Source of the DNA: Wurfbainia villosa
Taxonomy: Eukaryota; Streptophyta; Magnoliopsida; Zingiberales; Zingiberaceae
Assembly (NCBI GenBank): GCA_025175895.1
Contig: CM045989.1
Location: 22,933,928-22,997,927 of the forward strand
Length of the DNA: 64,000 nt
Reading direction: 5' to 3'
The notes beneath the pieces are model-generated. The model saw only the letters and a program-made list of their open reading frames with translations. It was not told the DNA's origin and made no database searches. The position numbers and the translations under genes are program-made. Below are positions 9,662-20,000 of the stretch, one piece after another. Every line of letters begins with the position of its first letter. Position 1 is the stretch's first letter.

Positions 9662-10320
9662 TGTTGGTGCAATCGGCCCAGGTCACGATTGACTAGACTC
9701 GAGTTTGACTCGAGTGGTATTTTGATGTTCGATAAAATGTATGACAATGTGATTGTCATGAGAAAGTCCAAGTCATGGGTACTTGGCATGGAAAGTCCAA
9801 GCATGGGTCTTGGCAATGGAAAAGTCTAAGTCTTGAGTACTTGGCAATGGAAAGTCCAAGTCATGGGTACTTGACATGGAAAGTCCAAGTGGGACACTTG
9901 GCAATGGGAAAGTCCAACACGGGTTGGCATGGAAAGTCCAAGAATGGATCTTGGCAAGGGTAAGTCCAAGTTTGAGTCTTCGCAATTGGAAAGTCCAACA
10001 TGAGTTGGCATGGAAAGTCCATGCATGGGTCTTGGCAAGGGAAAGTCTAAGCTTAAGTCTTGGCAAATGGAAAGTCCAACATGGGTTGGCAAGGGAAGTC
10101 CAAGGGTTGATATTGGCGGCGTAAAGTCCAAGGGTGAATTCTTGGTAGTATAAGTCCAATGGTTAGCAGCGTAAAGTCCAAGCGGTAGTATTGGCAGAGT
10201 AAGCCCAATGTGCCTTGGTGGTATATATTAGCTTAGCATGACAATAGCCGATGGAAGCACCAGAAGGCTAGCGTATGAATGAACAAGTCATGGATGACTT
10301 AGAGGGATTCGATAGGCGTG
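9662..10320 (+). repeat. H 5' LTR, U3 segment with AAAGTCCAAG minisatellite
   Basis: Aligns with 38211-38869. From about 9760 to 10215 it is a tandem array of 25-60 bp units around GGAAAGTCCAAG...TCTTGGCA. Cut by the Athila insertion after GATAGGCGTG. Confidence 0.85.
9760..10215 (+). repeat. AAAGTCCAAG minisatellite (H 5' LTR)
   Basis: Irregular 25-60 bp units built from GGAAAGTCCAAG, TCATGGGTACTTGGCA and GGGTCTTGGCAA. Equivalent arrays: 38310-38760, 41100-41405 (minus), 47995-48375 (minus) and 50765-51090, each with different unit numbers. Confidence 0.85.
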
Positions 10321-11692
10321 TGATGTGAGCAAAACATATAGGATTTTAGGAGTAGTTTTTGCTCACATCTTGTTACATTTTGCGTTAGTTTCATGCATAT
10401 GTTACTCTGTTTTTGCATGCATTTCCTATTTTCTAGTTCGGAGGTATGCTCGTTGTTCTTTTGAATGCAGGTTAGTTTTTCGGGTGGAAAAGATGTGTTT
10501 TCGGAGCGAAAGAAGGACATTTCATGCTAGACACAGAGTGGGACACGGCCAGGGCATGTGGATTCACACGGCCATGTCCGATGGGCGAAGATCAGCACAC
10601 CAGGGCCGCACATAGCCTGGTCGTGTGGAAACACACGGTCGTGTGGCGGCCCGATGGAGTTGCGCAACTAGGGTTTTTTTCCTGATTTCGCAGTGGTCCG
10701 AGGCGACGTCTATATAAGGATGGCTCCGCCCAAATCCTAGGGAGGAGGCACGACGGCTAGGATGACACGTCGAAGCCCTAAAAAGCTTCGGTAACTCGCA
10801 GTGGGAAGGAGGAACGTCGCCGGAGGTCCACCACTTGCAAATACAACGCCGGAGAGAAGGTCACAACGCATTGCAATCTCTATTTCTGCACTCTCTTTCC
10901 ATTGTAATTGAACTTAAACATGTGTTGTGATTCTTCCTTCGTGTTTTGGAGTAGAACTTCTGATTATAGGATAAGGGAGTAGCTTGTGTTCATAGACAAA
11001 GTTGGTTCATATTAAATTCTGGCCAAAAGATTGATTTGACGATTGGATGTTGCTTTTTATTATACCTACGTGTAGTTGGCTTTCTTTCCACTGTCCTTAG
11101 ACGAAACGAGGTGGTGATAGCCCTCGCAATCTAGATTTAGGAGGTTTGATCAAGGAACCTAGGGGTAAACCTGACCTCCCGTAACTGCGGGGAGAAGGGA
11201 GCGGTGGAATTGGAAACGGTCCACCACAAGGATTTATTTGGCATCCTCGTACCCTCTATCCCATCCTTTTGGGCGAGGATAGCTCCCGGTGAATGCGGCG
11301 GCTCTTCGGAAGAGTGTATGATGTCCCCTTCCCCAAAGCCGTAAGTAGAAGTTTAGACAATGCCAATTGACAAGGTTGTTCTGTGGTACACAAGTGAAAC
11401 CGAAGTCCTAGAATCGCCTTTTTAAGACCTCGACACCCTCTTTTCCTCCTCCATGTGACACCGCACTGAGTAGGGTCCTTCGATAGTCCTCACCAACCAA
11501 CTCTCACTGAGATTTCATCCGAACAACCGCAACCACTTAGTTGATTGGTACTCAAATTCGAGTCCCTATGAGATCGATAATCTATTTATTACTTGACAAC
11601 ATCCGTGCACTTGCGGGCATTGAGCACAAGTGCGTACTTTGAATCTTCGATGGTCTCCGTCACGGGATTTAAGGTTGCGACCGTGTGCATCA
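10321..11692 (+). repeat. Athila 5' LTR
   Basis: TGATGTGAGCAAAAC to GTGTGCATCA, 1372 bp. TATA-like TATATAAGG at 10711-10719. Repeated CACACGG and CCGTGTG words occur at about 10535-10645. The same LTR family is on the minus strand at 1-488. Confidence 0.8.
10711..10719 (+). promoter_or_regulatory. TATA-like box of Athila LTR
   Basis: TATATAAGG preceded by GACGTC; the equivalent site is on the minus strand at 118-128 in the other Athila LTR copy. Confidence 0.5.
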
Positions 11693-11698
11693 AGTTTT

Positions 11699-11716
11699 TG
11701 GTGTCGTTGCCGAGGA
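11699..11716 (+). other. Athila primer-binding site
   Basis: TGGTGTCGTTGCCGAGGA, close to the TGGCGCCGTTGCCGGGGA type used by Athila and other gypsy elements, seven bases after the LTR end. Confidence 0.75.
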
Positions 11717-12057
11717 CTGTCGATTCGATATAAATCGAACGGTGGTAGATTGGATCGGACTTAGGATTAGATTATTTTCTTGCTTTATTTTCTTATTAGT
11801 TTACTTTATTTGCTTTAGTTTTATTTTCCATATTTAGATTTAGTTTTTTTTCCCAGTAGTAGTTTCCTGTTTACTTATTGCATCTTAGGTTTTTATTTAC
11901 TAGATTTAGTTATTTCCTACTTTTAGCATTAGGTTAGCACTCTTACTTTTCAGTGTTGGTTCGTCGTATGCTTAGAAGACTAGGATCGGAAGGCCTAATT
12001 CCGATCGATTTAGTGATAGAGTGAACCTTTCACCGACGGAGAGCAGCGCAGCGAAAG
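11717..12057 (+). other. Athila leader, non-coding
   Basis: T-rich sequence between the PBS and the gag start. No ORF or RNA gene recognised. Confidence 0.5.
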
Positions 12058-13375
12058 ATGGAAGATCAAGCTGCATCCGAGATGCTTAGACCTCTGTGGG
12101 ACTCAAGCCGAGCATAGCTGGACCGTCCATATCGGCGAATAACTTTGAGCTTAAGCCGACACTCATACATGTGGTCCAGCAGAGCCAATTCGGGGGAGCT
12201 GCGACTGAAGACCCGAACCGACATCTTGAGGCTTTTCTAGAAATCTGCTCAACCATAAAACTGAACGGAGTCCCTTCTGACGTGATCCGCCTAAGTCTGT
12301 TCCCATTTTCACTGCGGGATAAGGCTAAGGCATGACTTCACTCCTTACCCTCTGACAGCATTACCACGTGTGAGCAGTGTGAGCAGCAGTTTCTGAATAA
12401 ATACTTCCCACCAAGTAAGACTGCTCATATGCGCCATCTTATCACTAGCTTTCGCCAGAAGGAGGGGGAGTCCCTGTTCGAAGCATGGGATCGCTAAAAG
12501 GGGCTACTTTATCAATGCCCACACCACGGACTAGAGAGGTGGCTGGTGATCCACATTTTCTATAATGGGATCGCTTACGCCATGAAGATGTCCTTAGATT
12601 CTGCTGCAGGAGGAGTCTTAATCGAGGAGGCAGAGGAGCTTATTGAAGAGGTGGCACAAAACCACCACCAATGGGCCTCCGAACGTGGTCAACCCACGCC
12701 TGTGGCAGGACGATACACTGTCAACTCCATGGACCACCTTTCAGCAAGGATCGATGCGCTAAGCAGACGGTTTGACTCTTTGAATCCTTCATCTGCATGC
12801 GCAACCATTGACTTTGGAGAGGGGGCGGCAACATATCATGAGGACCACTTTGTAGGGCAGGGGACCTCAGATGAGCAGATCGAGCATTGTGACGCGATTG
12901 GGGACTATGATCAAAGGCCCCACAACCCGTACTCTAATACCTACAATCGCGGATGGAGGAGTCGCCCAAATTTCTCCTACAAAAATAACTCGGGAAACCC
13001 CCAACCATCCGGAGGATATGGGCAGCAGTAGGGCAATGGACAGCGACCACAGAAGTCCAGACTGGAACAGATGATGGAGGACTTCATCGCTACCCAAACT
13101 AAGACTAATGAAGAATTTCGTCGCCAGCATCAAAAGTATGAAGAAGCACTGAGAGACTTGAAGGCTACCGTTGACGGCCTTGCAAGTCATACTAGGATGT
13201 TGGAGACACAAGTGGCCCAAATAGCCCAATCTGTGTCACAACCTGTGAAGAACTCTTCGCCAAGCCAAGGAAAAGAGGAAGGAGTAGGGCAAAGCAACCA
13301 ATTCGCCAAGGGGTGTGCAACCATGATTTCCACCCTACGACTCCGAAGTTTGAAGAGAAAATCCCAAAGATGCTG
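12058..13375 (+). pseudogene. gag: Athila gag, broken
   Basis: The first ATG of the gag type is at about 12058 (MEDQAASEML), then a frameshift near 12090. The next frame carries NNFELKPTLIHVVQQ and NRHLEAFLEICSTIK (retrotransposon gag core), with stops at about 12335 and 12497. 12546-13031 continues to a basic, Asn/Gly/Gln-rich tail. 13071-13375 forms a coiled-coil-like segment (ATQTKTNEEFRRQHQKYEE, VAQIAQSVSQ). The order matches Athila gag. No zinc knuckle is evident. The product would not be made as one protein. Confidence 0.75.
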
Positions 13376-13379
13376 ACTT

Positions 13380-13883
13380 GAGGATCCTGGTGAATTCGTT
13401 ATTCCCTGCTCGATTTATGGGGAGAGTTTTGACGAAGCGCTATGCGACTTGGGGTCATTAGTCAGTGTGAGGCCCTATGCATATTTTCTGAAGATGGGAC
13501 TGAGCGGGCTCCAACCCGTGAATCTTGGTATTCGTATGAGGGATGACTCAGTGAAGGAGCCCGTTGGCCTGCTACCACACATTCCTGTGATGATTGAAGA
13601 TTTCGTGATACCCACGGACTTCATCATACTGGACACAGGATCGAATCCCCAGAATCCTATTATTCTGAGAAGGCCTTTTCTAGCAACCGCGGGGGCGTGC
13701 ATTGATGTGAAGGCACACCAGATCTCCCTGGAGGTAGATGGGGAGATCATTCTTTTCAGTCTTTCGGAACAAAGAGCTTCCTACTTTGACGGCTTCACGA
13801 TTAGCAGGTTGAAGCCAGAACCTCCAGATGCGGATCCCGAGACGGATGAATGGAGGTTCACTGAACCACCGGAGCCAAGTTGA
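13380..13883 (+). pseudogene. Athila retropepsin-like protease domain
   Basis: The frame reads PGEFVIPCSIYGESFDEALC then DLGSLVSVRPYAYF: the aspartic protease active site (normally DLGASVSVMP) with Ala to Ser. It continues through VIPTDFIILD, NPIILRRPFLATAGACID and the C-terminal strand. It is in a different frame from the end of gag (shift near 13375) and stops at 13883 (PEPS). Nothing like RT follows. Confidence 0.75.
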
Positions 13884-14371
13884 TAGAAGAGTGCGGTCGA
13901 GCTAAACGACCTTAAACAAAGCGCTTCTTGGGAGGCAACCCAAGTTTAGTTGTAGATTTTTCTTTTTTTTCTATTGCATTGCATACATGTGTTAGATTTT
14001 AGTTTTGATTTCCATCACATTTAGAGTTAGGAGTAGAAAAGAACTTTGCTAGGCAAAAATGAAACCCATGTTAGTCTACATGGCAAAGTGTATGAACAAA
14101 TTCAGGCCATGGTGTATGAAAGGGGCGAAAAATGGGAGCACACGGCCTAGCCGTGTGTTTTCCCACAGTCGTGCCCGCTTGACTAGAGGCGCACATGGCC
14201 TGACCATGTGTTTTCACACGGCCGTGGCGCGCGAGATTAAAAGGGGCGAGCCATGTGTTTTCACCTCATTTGCACTGTGTGCTTCAAAAGTTCTTGCCCT
14301 AGCCGTGTGATTTCGCTTTCCCCTTCCTCTAGAAGCATTTTCAACCTCTGTAGAAGCCAAAAGGAGCAAGG
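13884..14371 (+). other. Athila spacer with hairpins, non-coding
   Basis: CTTGGGAGGCAACCCAAG at 13928-13945 has a perfect 6-bp stem and is a phrase typical of Athila-like elements after pol. CACACGGCCTAGCCGTGTG at 14139-14157 has a perfect 8-bp stem with a 3-base loop. This spacer is where RT and integrase would be expected. No coding potential otherwise. Confidence 0.6.
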
Positions 14372-15976
14372 ATGAGGAGGACCAAGACTGTAGCATCCCG
14401 ATCCGGTGCCTCGGAGCAACAAACAAGAAGATCCAACGCTCCTCAAGCTCCGAAAGAGGGTAACGCCCTACCCCCTCTACTTTTTCGCAATAATGAGCAA
14501 AGAGATAGGTTCAATATGCTCTCTACTCATAAACTTACTGTTACTAGGTACTTAGATGAGGATTTGCTAGGATCTTTAGGTTTGTTGGGTGACATGCAAA
14601 CTCTATTTACAAAAATTGGGTGGGATGAGATTATGGGAATAAGGCACCTAACCTACCCTAGGATAGTTTTGGAATTTTTAAGTTCTTTAGAGGCGGAAGT
14701 TTTAACAGGTAGAGAGAGTGAGGAGAGTAGGATAACTTTTAGACTTTTTAATATTGAGCATGAATGGACCCTTCACCAATGGAACTCATGCTTTGGCTTG
14801 CCAAGTGGGGGAGAGAGAAGAATCCCTAATGGGTACAACTCTCGTTTGATTTGGACTGAGTTGACAAGGGAGCACGTTTATGACCCTTCTAGGGCCAAAG
14901 CGTCGCACCTCCAAAACCCCGTCTTTCGATACCTTCACCATGTCATGGCCAGTATTATATTTGGTCGTGGGAAAAGTGACGGTGTAGTGAGAGCCAGTGA
15001 GCTACTTTGCCTATGGGACATGCTACAAGAGAGGAGTAGCATCGATGTAGGGTCCCACTTCATCAGACACTTAGTGAAGATGGGCAAAGCAGCACGCGGA
15101 GAGATCCATGTGGGAGGCCTACTTACCCATATATGTTATAGGATGGGGTACGACTATACAGCATTGGAGAGTATAGAGGGGAGCCCTAGGATCGACCTAG
15201 GAGTATACATGGTCATGAAGATGATTGTAAGAGAAGGAGACTCCTTATTCTTTGTAAGGAAAAATCTTACGACCCTCAGGCTCCCCGACCTGGATCGTGC
15301 CACCATCGCTATACGTGCCAATTGGTGCTTAGACTTGATAGTGGAGTCCCCTCTACATGAGGGACCATCCACATCAGCACCCATCTCTCCACCTTTGTAT
15401 CACTCTCCCTCTAGTCCACACATACATAGGAGCCCACCTAGTCCATGCCGACATGAGCCTACACCTGTGTCACCATCTTTTTCTACTTTTGAGCAGGATG
15501 CAGGTACATCGGTATATAATTTCTCGGAGTTCCGATCGCGCCTCGATGACATTTACATTGAGCAGCAGACGCAGAGGCAGCGATGGGAGGAGCAGAGCAC
15601 CTACCAGCAGGCGGAGTTCCAGGGATTCCGGGAGCATTTCCACCAGGCGGAGGAGTTCTACGATGAGGCTCGCAATACTTCCAGGAGGAGGCCGCTCGTC
15701 GTCAGGATGAGGCGGCCTATCGCAGGGAGATGCGGCAGCATAGGCACGCCCAGCAGGCACAGTAGGCCAAGGAGGAGGAGCATCGAGCAGCCGCTGCATC
15801 TACCGGTTCCCAGATTGACCACATGTATATGTGGCATCAGCGGCTCAGCAGCAGGTTCTCCTAGGATCCAGAGATGCCGAGGCTCCCGGACTTTCCACCT
15901 CGTCCACCTTATTAGAGGTATATTTTCATTTAAGTCTGGGGGAAGACCCCAAAATCTATTTTGTTTTGTTTCCTAG
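14372..15976 (+). CDS. ATHILA ORF-1-like protein (534 codons open)
   Basis: Matches the Arabidopsis retrotransposon ORF-1 (ATHILA ORF-1) family as I know it. Basic N-terminus, then RYLDEDLLGSLGLL (about residue 57), LFTKIGWDEI, YPRIVLEFLSSLEAE, ITFRLFNIEHEWTLHQW and FGLPSGGE (about 116-150), followed by a helical domain to about residue 330. Pro/Ser-rich linker from about 335, then a Gln/Glu/Arg-rich coiled-coil region. The last part is out of frame: from about 15690 the QEEAARRQDEAAYRREMRQ tail is in another frame, so a 1-nt shift has replaced the authentic C-terminus. Role of the family is unknown; it occupies the env-like position. It is the longest open frame of the window. Confidence 0.7.
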   Translation: MRRTKTVASRSGASEQQTRRSNAPQAPKEGNALPPLLFRNNEQRDRFNMLSTHKLTVTRYLDEDLLGSLGLLGDMQTLFTKIGWDEIMGIRHLTYPRIVLEFLSSLEAEVLTGRESEESRITFRLFNIEHEWTLHQWNSCFGLPSGGERRIPNGYNSRLIWTELTREHVYDPSRAKASHLQNPVFRYLHHVMASIIFGRGKSDGVVRASELLCLWDMLQERSSIDVGSHFIRHLVKMGKAARGEIHVGGLLTHICYRMGYDYTALESIEGSPRIDLGVYMVMKMIVREGDSLFFVRKNLTTLRLPDLDRATIAIRANWCLDLIVESPLHEGPSTSAPISPPLYHSPSSPHIHRSPPSPCRHEPTPVSPSFSTFEQDAGTSVYNFSEFRSRLDDIYIEQQTQRQRWEEQSTYQQAEFQGFREHFHQAEEFYDEARNTSRRRPLVVRMRRPIAGRCGSIGTPSRHSRPRRRSIEQPLHLPVPRLTTCICGISGSAAGSPRIQRCRGSRTFHLVHLIRGIFSFKSGGRPQNLFCFVS

Positions 15977-16391
15977 CAGTAGTTTCTTTTCTGGTATTTT
16001 CATTCATTTGTTCATGCATGCATGAGTTGTTTAGTTCCTTTCAGTACTTAATTTTTGGTGTCTGTAAAGTTACCTCAGTAGTATTTTTGAAAGTTGCTTG
16101 CATGAGTTGTTCCCATAGGTAGCTTAACTCCATTTATCTTGTGGTATTTTATTCTATGTGCTATATTGAATGTTCTAGACTTGCACTGGTTAACTCTATT
16201 TTTGCACTCACACATGTTGAACATTCTGAAAGGGAGAATTTAGTATATACCTAATTATAATTCACTTCAATAGTCTAGTACTTTGGAATCCATAGGTGAC
16301 TCTAGGTTTAGCATTTTAGTTACTAGAGATGCACGGATTGTGTAAGCCCATTCGGAAAAATCAAAATCCCTGTGAGCTAAAAAATAAAAAA
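15977..16391 (+). other. Athila 3' untranslated region
   Basis: AGTCTGGGGGAAGACCCC at 15932-15949, overlapping the end of the open frame, is the purine-rich phrase typical behind Athila ORFs. AT-rich sequence follows, ending GAGCTAAAAAATAAAAAA. No 3' LTR. Confidence 0.55.
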
Positions 16392-16546
16392 GCGAGCATC
16401 CAAAGAACATTTGTAAAGTTTTCTTTATGTGTTTTGTGTATTTCAATTGTAATTTCTTGTATTTCATTTGTATTACTTTTTTTAATCCTTGTACGAGGTT
16501 CTCAGCCTCCGACTTATTGTCGAGAAGGAGTTTTATTTGATTAGTG
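16392..16546 (+). repeat. H 5' LTR, R segment
   Basis: Aligns with 39508-39655 of the H 3' LTR (GCATCCAAAG...TTTTCTTTATGTG...GTCGAGAAGGAG). It ends TTTGATTAGTG, where copia-1 inserted; TAGTG is duplicated at 16542-16546 and 25580-25584. Confidence 0.85.
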
Positions 16547-18123
16547 TGTTGGGATGTATACTGAAAAGTCTATTCTTTGTATGAACATCTTTATTTTTGA
16601 AATAAGAATCACATGATCATTGTTTGCATATTTTTGGTTATTCATATTGTCTGATACATTACATTGTAGATAACATGGTGTGTGGTGTCACACAGAAGAT
16701 TATGTTATCAGTTCCTTGTAGAGTATAAGTAGAGGCTCACAACCAAGATAGTTTTGGATAAACCATTGGTATGGTTGTAGTGTAATTTGGTATTGGTTTG
16801 TCTTGACCATAGAATTACACTAGTACACTTTGTGTGTATTAAGCAAGACTGACTTAGAGGTGATTCAATTTATTATTGACTACATAATTGAATCGGACAT
16901 CGGATATTATGGTGTACATGCTCTTAATCCTGATATAATAACGGACACATGTACTTAGTATTTATTTCTTTGATTTACCAATGGGCGAGATTTATAGATT
17001 AAATCGATAGGCTTGGTAAGTTGAGAAATAATATTATTTACATGATGTGTCGTTGATTATAGGAGGAAACCGTGTCCTATGTATTAGAATGATGATGTCC
17101 CCTTGAGAAGCTCATAAGGATCATCATGTAAACCCTGCAGGTGGACTTGGTCCAGCATGATGATGAGGTTGAGTGGTACTACTCATGGAGTTAGATGTTG
17201 ATTAATTAATTGTCAGTAAATTAATTAATTGACGGACATTCGATATCTTAAACATGGGGAGACATTTGTACAATTAATATATGGAGCCCATATTTATTTA
17301 TGAGGGTTGGTGAGATAAATCAATGATAATCCTCTAGTGGAATGGATCATCATTAATGGATCAGATTTTATGTGGGCCAGATCCATTGAGTGGTCAAGAT
17401 CCAACTCCTCCTCATGATCCCTATTGTAGCCTAATATTAAAACCCTCATGAAGCCTAGATCCAACGAACACGATTAAAAGGAGGCTTGAGCGAAATCTAT
17501 AAATAAGGTTTCAAGGCTTGGGTGTGAGATATCCTTTTGGAGATTAGGGTTTTTGTAGTGGGCGGCAAAGGAAGAGAGTTGTGATTTAGGGTTTTGGAGT
17601 TGGCTTTGGAGGCTTGGGCGGCAACTTAGGTTTTGGCTTCTCCTTGTGGGTGGCGGCAACACAACCTATGGTTTGGCCCTTGTTTTGAGCGGCGCCTCCC
17701 TCTCTCTTTCTAGCTTGGTCGGTGGCTCCTCCCTCTCTTTCTCTCCTTTGGCCGGTGACAACTAGTGTTAGGGTTTCTTCCCTTGGAGCACTTGACCGGC
17801 ACCCATATCCCTTCTTCCTCTCCTTGGCCGGCGACAACAACTAAGGTTGGTGTCTTGGTGGTCGGCTCTAGATAGGAGAAGAATTGTTTGGTTATCTTCC
17901 TTTGTTCAGAGTGAACAAGGAAAGGAAGATACGCGATCTAGGAGGCTTCAACTCTTGGAGGATCGTTGCCCACACAACGTTCAAGAGGAGGATAGGTCAA
18001 ACAATAGATGATGGATCAGTTACTTGGGTAATCCGTCTTCGTCAAGGATTAATTTTTTTAAATCCGGAGACGTAGATAGGATCGTCATGCACGAGCGGCC
18101 GAAGCGGAAAGCAATTCCCTACA
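16547..18123 (+). repeat. Copia-1 5' LTR, 1577 bp
   Basis: About 228 bp shorter than the 3' LTR. The break is at about 18006, where CAATAG joins ATGATGGATCAG; the 3' LTR has 25240-25466 there. TATA-like CTATAAATA at 17497-17505. Confidence 0.85.
17497..17505 (+). promoter_or_regulatory. TATA-like box, copia-1 5' LTR
   Basis: CTATAAATA; the same site is at 24733-24741 in the 3' LTR and corresponds to CTATAAAAG in copia-2. Confidence 0.55.
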
Positions 18124-18125
18124 AG

Positions 18126-18142
18126 TGGTATCAGAGTCATGG
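18126..18142 (+). other. Copia-1 primer-binding site
   Basis: TGGTATCAGAGTCATGG, complementary to the 3' end of initiator tRNA-Met, two bases after the LTR. Confidence 0.85.
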
Positions 18143-19179
18143 TTTTCGGTATTGTGTGTTTAGGATTCGGTTACTTTTATGCACTTATCATATATTATGT
18201 GTGCCAGATAATAGTAGGATGTGCGTAGGCTAACTTTTTGGTTGTAGGCATAAGATCCAACTATTATGGCCAAATGTGTGTGTATGTGATTGGACATGTG
18301 TAATTGTAATATTATTTAAATCCTCGGGGTTGACGAGACTAGTATTTAATTTTTATAATTAAGTATGACATTGTTTAGCCACTCTTTTATTTTAGTTTAC
18401 TTTCGATCTAGATTTCATGTACACTCCTTTGTGGATTATAGGATCGATGAATGTAAATTAAAATAATTTTTCTCGGCTCGGATCTCCGGATGGCTTGTAC
18501 ATGGCGTAGGGAGGAGCGGACGAGATGACGATACGACAGGAGGCATATTGGAAAATAAAAGCCATAATAGTTGGAATTTTTTTTTTCATATTTATTGCTT
18601 CTTGTTTGATATGCATATTGTGTTCTTAGAAAATTCCTCATTTTAAATTACTAAGTGGGAGAGGGATATTTTTTTAAATTCTCATGGCCTCCATTACAAT
18701 TTGACATGTGATGCAAACAAACTTGCACGTCGGCTATGAGTGCCTTCCTCCCCATCGGATAAGTTTGTTTTGTGGATCACTAGGTTTAATATGGTTATTG
18801 GAAATTATTTAGGAGCGTGTGTACTTCCCCATCGGAAGGCACATAATCCGAGATAATTGCCTTAGTATCGGGTAATAGTGAACACTTAGATGCAAATAGG
18901 AGTATCCTCTCCATCGGAGTCACTGCTTTTATTTGTAGGGCCGAAGAGGAACCAACTATTAATTTTATTTGTCAAAAAGTAAGGTTGACAGGATAATAAA
19001 ATTAATGGGTAAAATCTCCTCTTACAAATGTAGAATTTGTATACGTCTACACTATTGTGGCATACAATATTCTCGGTGTTTTGAGGTGTTGATTGATTTT
19101 AAAATTTTATTGTTTGAGGAATCAATAAATTTTTTAAATCTAATGTTTTTTATCTATGTGATTCTTAGGTTTTTCAAAA
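18143..19179 (+). other. Copia-1 leader, non-coding
   Basis: About 1 kb AT-rich leader shared with copia-2 (29572-30615) and copia-4. Several CCCCATCGGA words recur (about 18752, 18828, 18910). No ORF supported. Confidence 0.6.
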
Positions 19180-20000
19180 ATTACTTTCAACCCACTTACT
19201 GTGATACTAAAGGAAAATAAACTTACTGGACCTAACTATGTGGATTGGAAAAGGAATTTGGATATAGTCTTGACTGCTGAGGAGTACAAGTATGTACTTC
19301 TCGAAGAGTATCCTCCTAAGCCTGCAGATGATTCTAGGGAAAAGAAGAAAGAGAGTTATAAGAAGTGGATAAAGACTGATGAGATGGCGCAGTGTTACAT
19401 TTTGGCTTCTATGTCAAATGTATTGCAACATCAGCATCAAGCCATGCCTACTTCTTATGACATGATGCTCAATCTCAAGGAAATTTTCGGACACTAGAAT
19501 CAGGCTGCTAGGTAGGAAGCCATGAGGAACTTGATGACGACCATCATGGTTGAGGGAACATCCATGAGGGATCATGTTCTCAAGATGATGGCTCATTTAA
19601 ATGAGCTGGAAGTCCTTGGAGCTGAGATCGATGGGAAAACCCAGGTTGATATCATTCTCCAATCTCTACCTAGGAGTTTTGAGCAGTTTCGCCTGAACTA
19701 CAACATGAATAAGAGGTTGTATTCGTTGGCAAAGCTTCTGACAGAACTCCAGACGGCAGAGGGGCTTTTTCGTCAGAGTGCTCAGGCTCAGGCCATGGTT
19801 GCTCAAAAGGTTTCTACTTCTAAGCCGAAAGGCAAGAAGAAGAAGAAACAAGGTGGAGCAAAGGTGGCAGGAGGATCTCGGGGAGGAGTAAAGAAGCCGA
19901 AAGGTAAGTGCTTCACTTGCAAGAAGACTGGACATTGGAAGAAGGACTGCCCCAACCAGAAGCAGAACAAAGGTATATCTTTTGGTCTAGTCGTTGAAAC
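19180..20000 (+). pseudogene. gag: Copia-1 gag
   Basis: The start codon is lost: ATT at 19180 replaces the ATG seen in copia-2 (30616). The frame TFNPL...ILKENKLTGPNYVDWKR and YPPKPADD is the copia gag N-terminus. Stops at 19497 and 19513. The C-terminal part (from 19522) covers the UBN2-like helical region and a Lys-rich segment, and ends with an intact CCHC zinc knuckle (CFTCKKTGHWKKDC, 19909-19950). Confidence 0.8.

Larger units (their letters stand above)
10321..16391 (+). mobile_element. Athila-type gypsy derivative, 3' truncated, no RT or integrase
   Basis: 5' LTR 10321-11692, PBS at 11699, gag and protease to 13883, then directly the ATHILA ORF-1 gene (14372-15976) and a 3' untranslated region with the Athila-like GAGCTAAAAAATAAAAAA (about 16376-16391). 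Normal Athila elements carry RT, RNase H and integrase between protease and the extra ORF; here only about 490 bp separate them. The 3' LTR is absent: at about 16391 the sequence returns to the H LTR, but some 640 bp of H LTR (equivalent to 38870-39505) are missing, so one deletion removed both. Confidence 0.8.
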
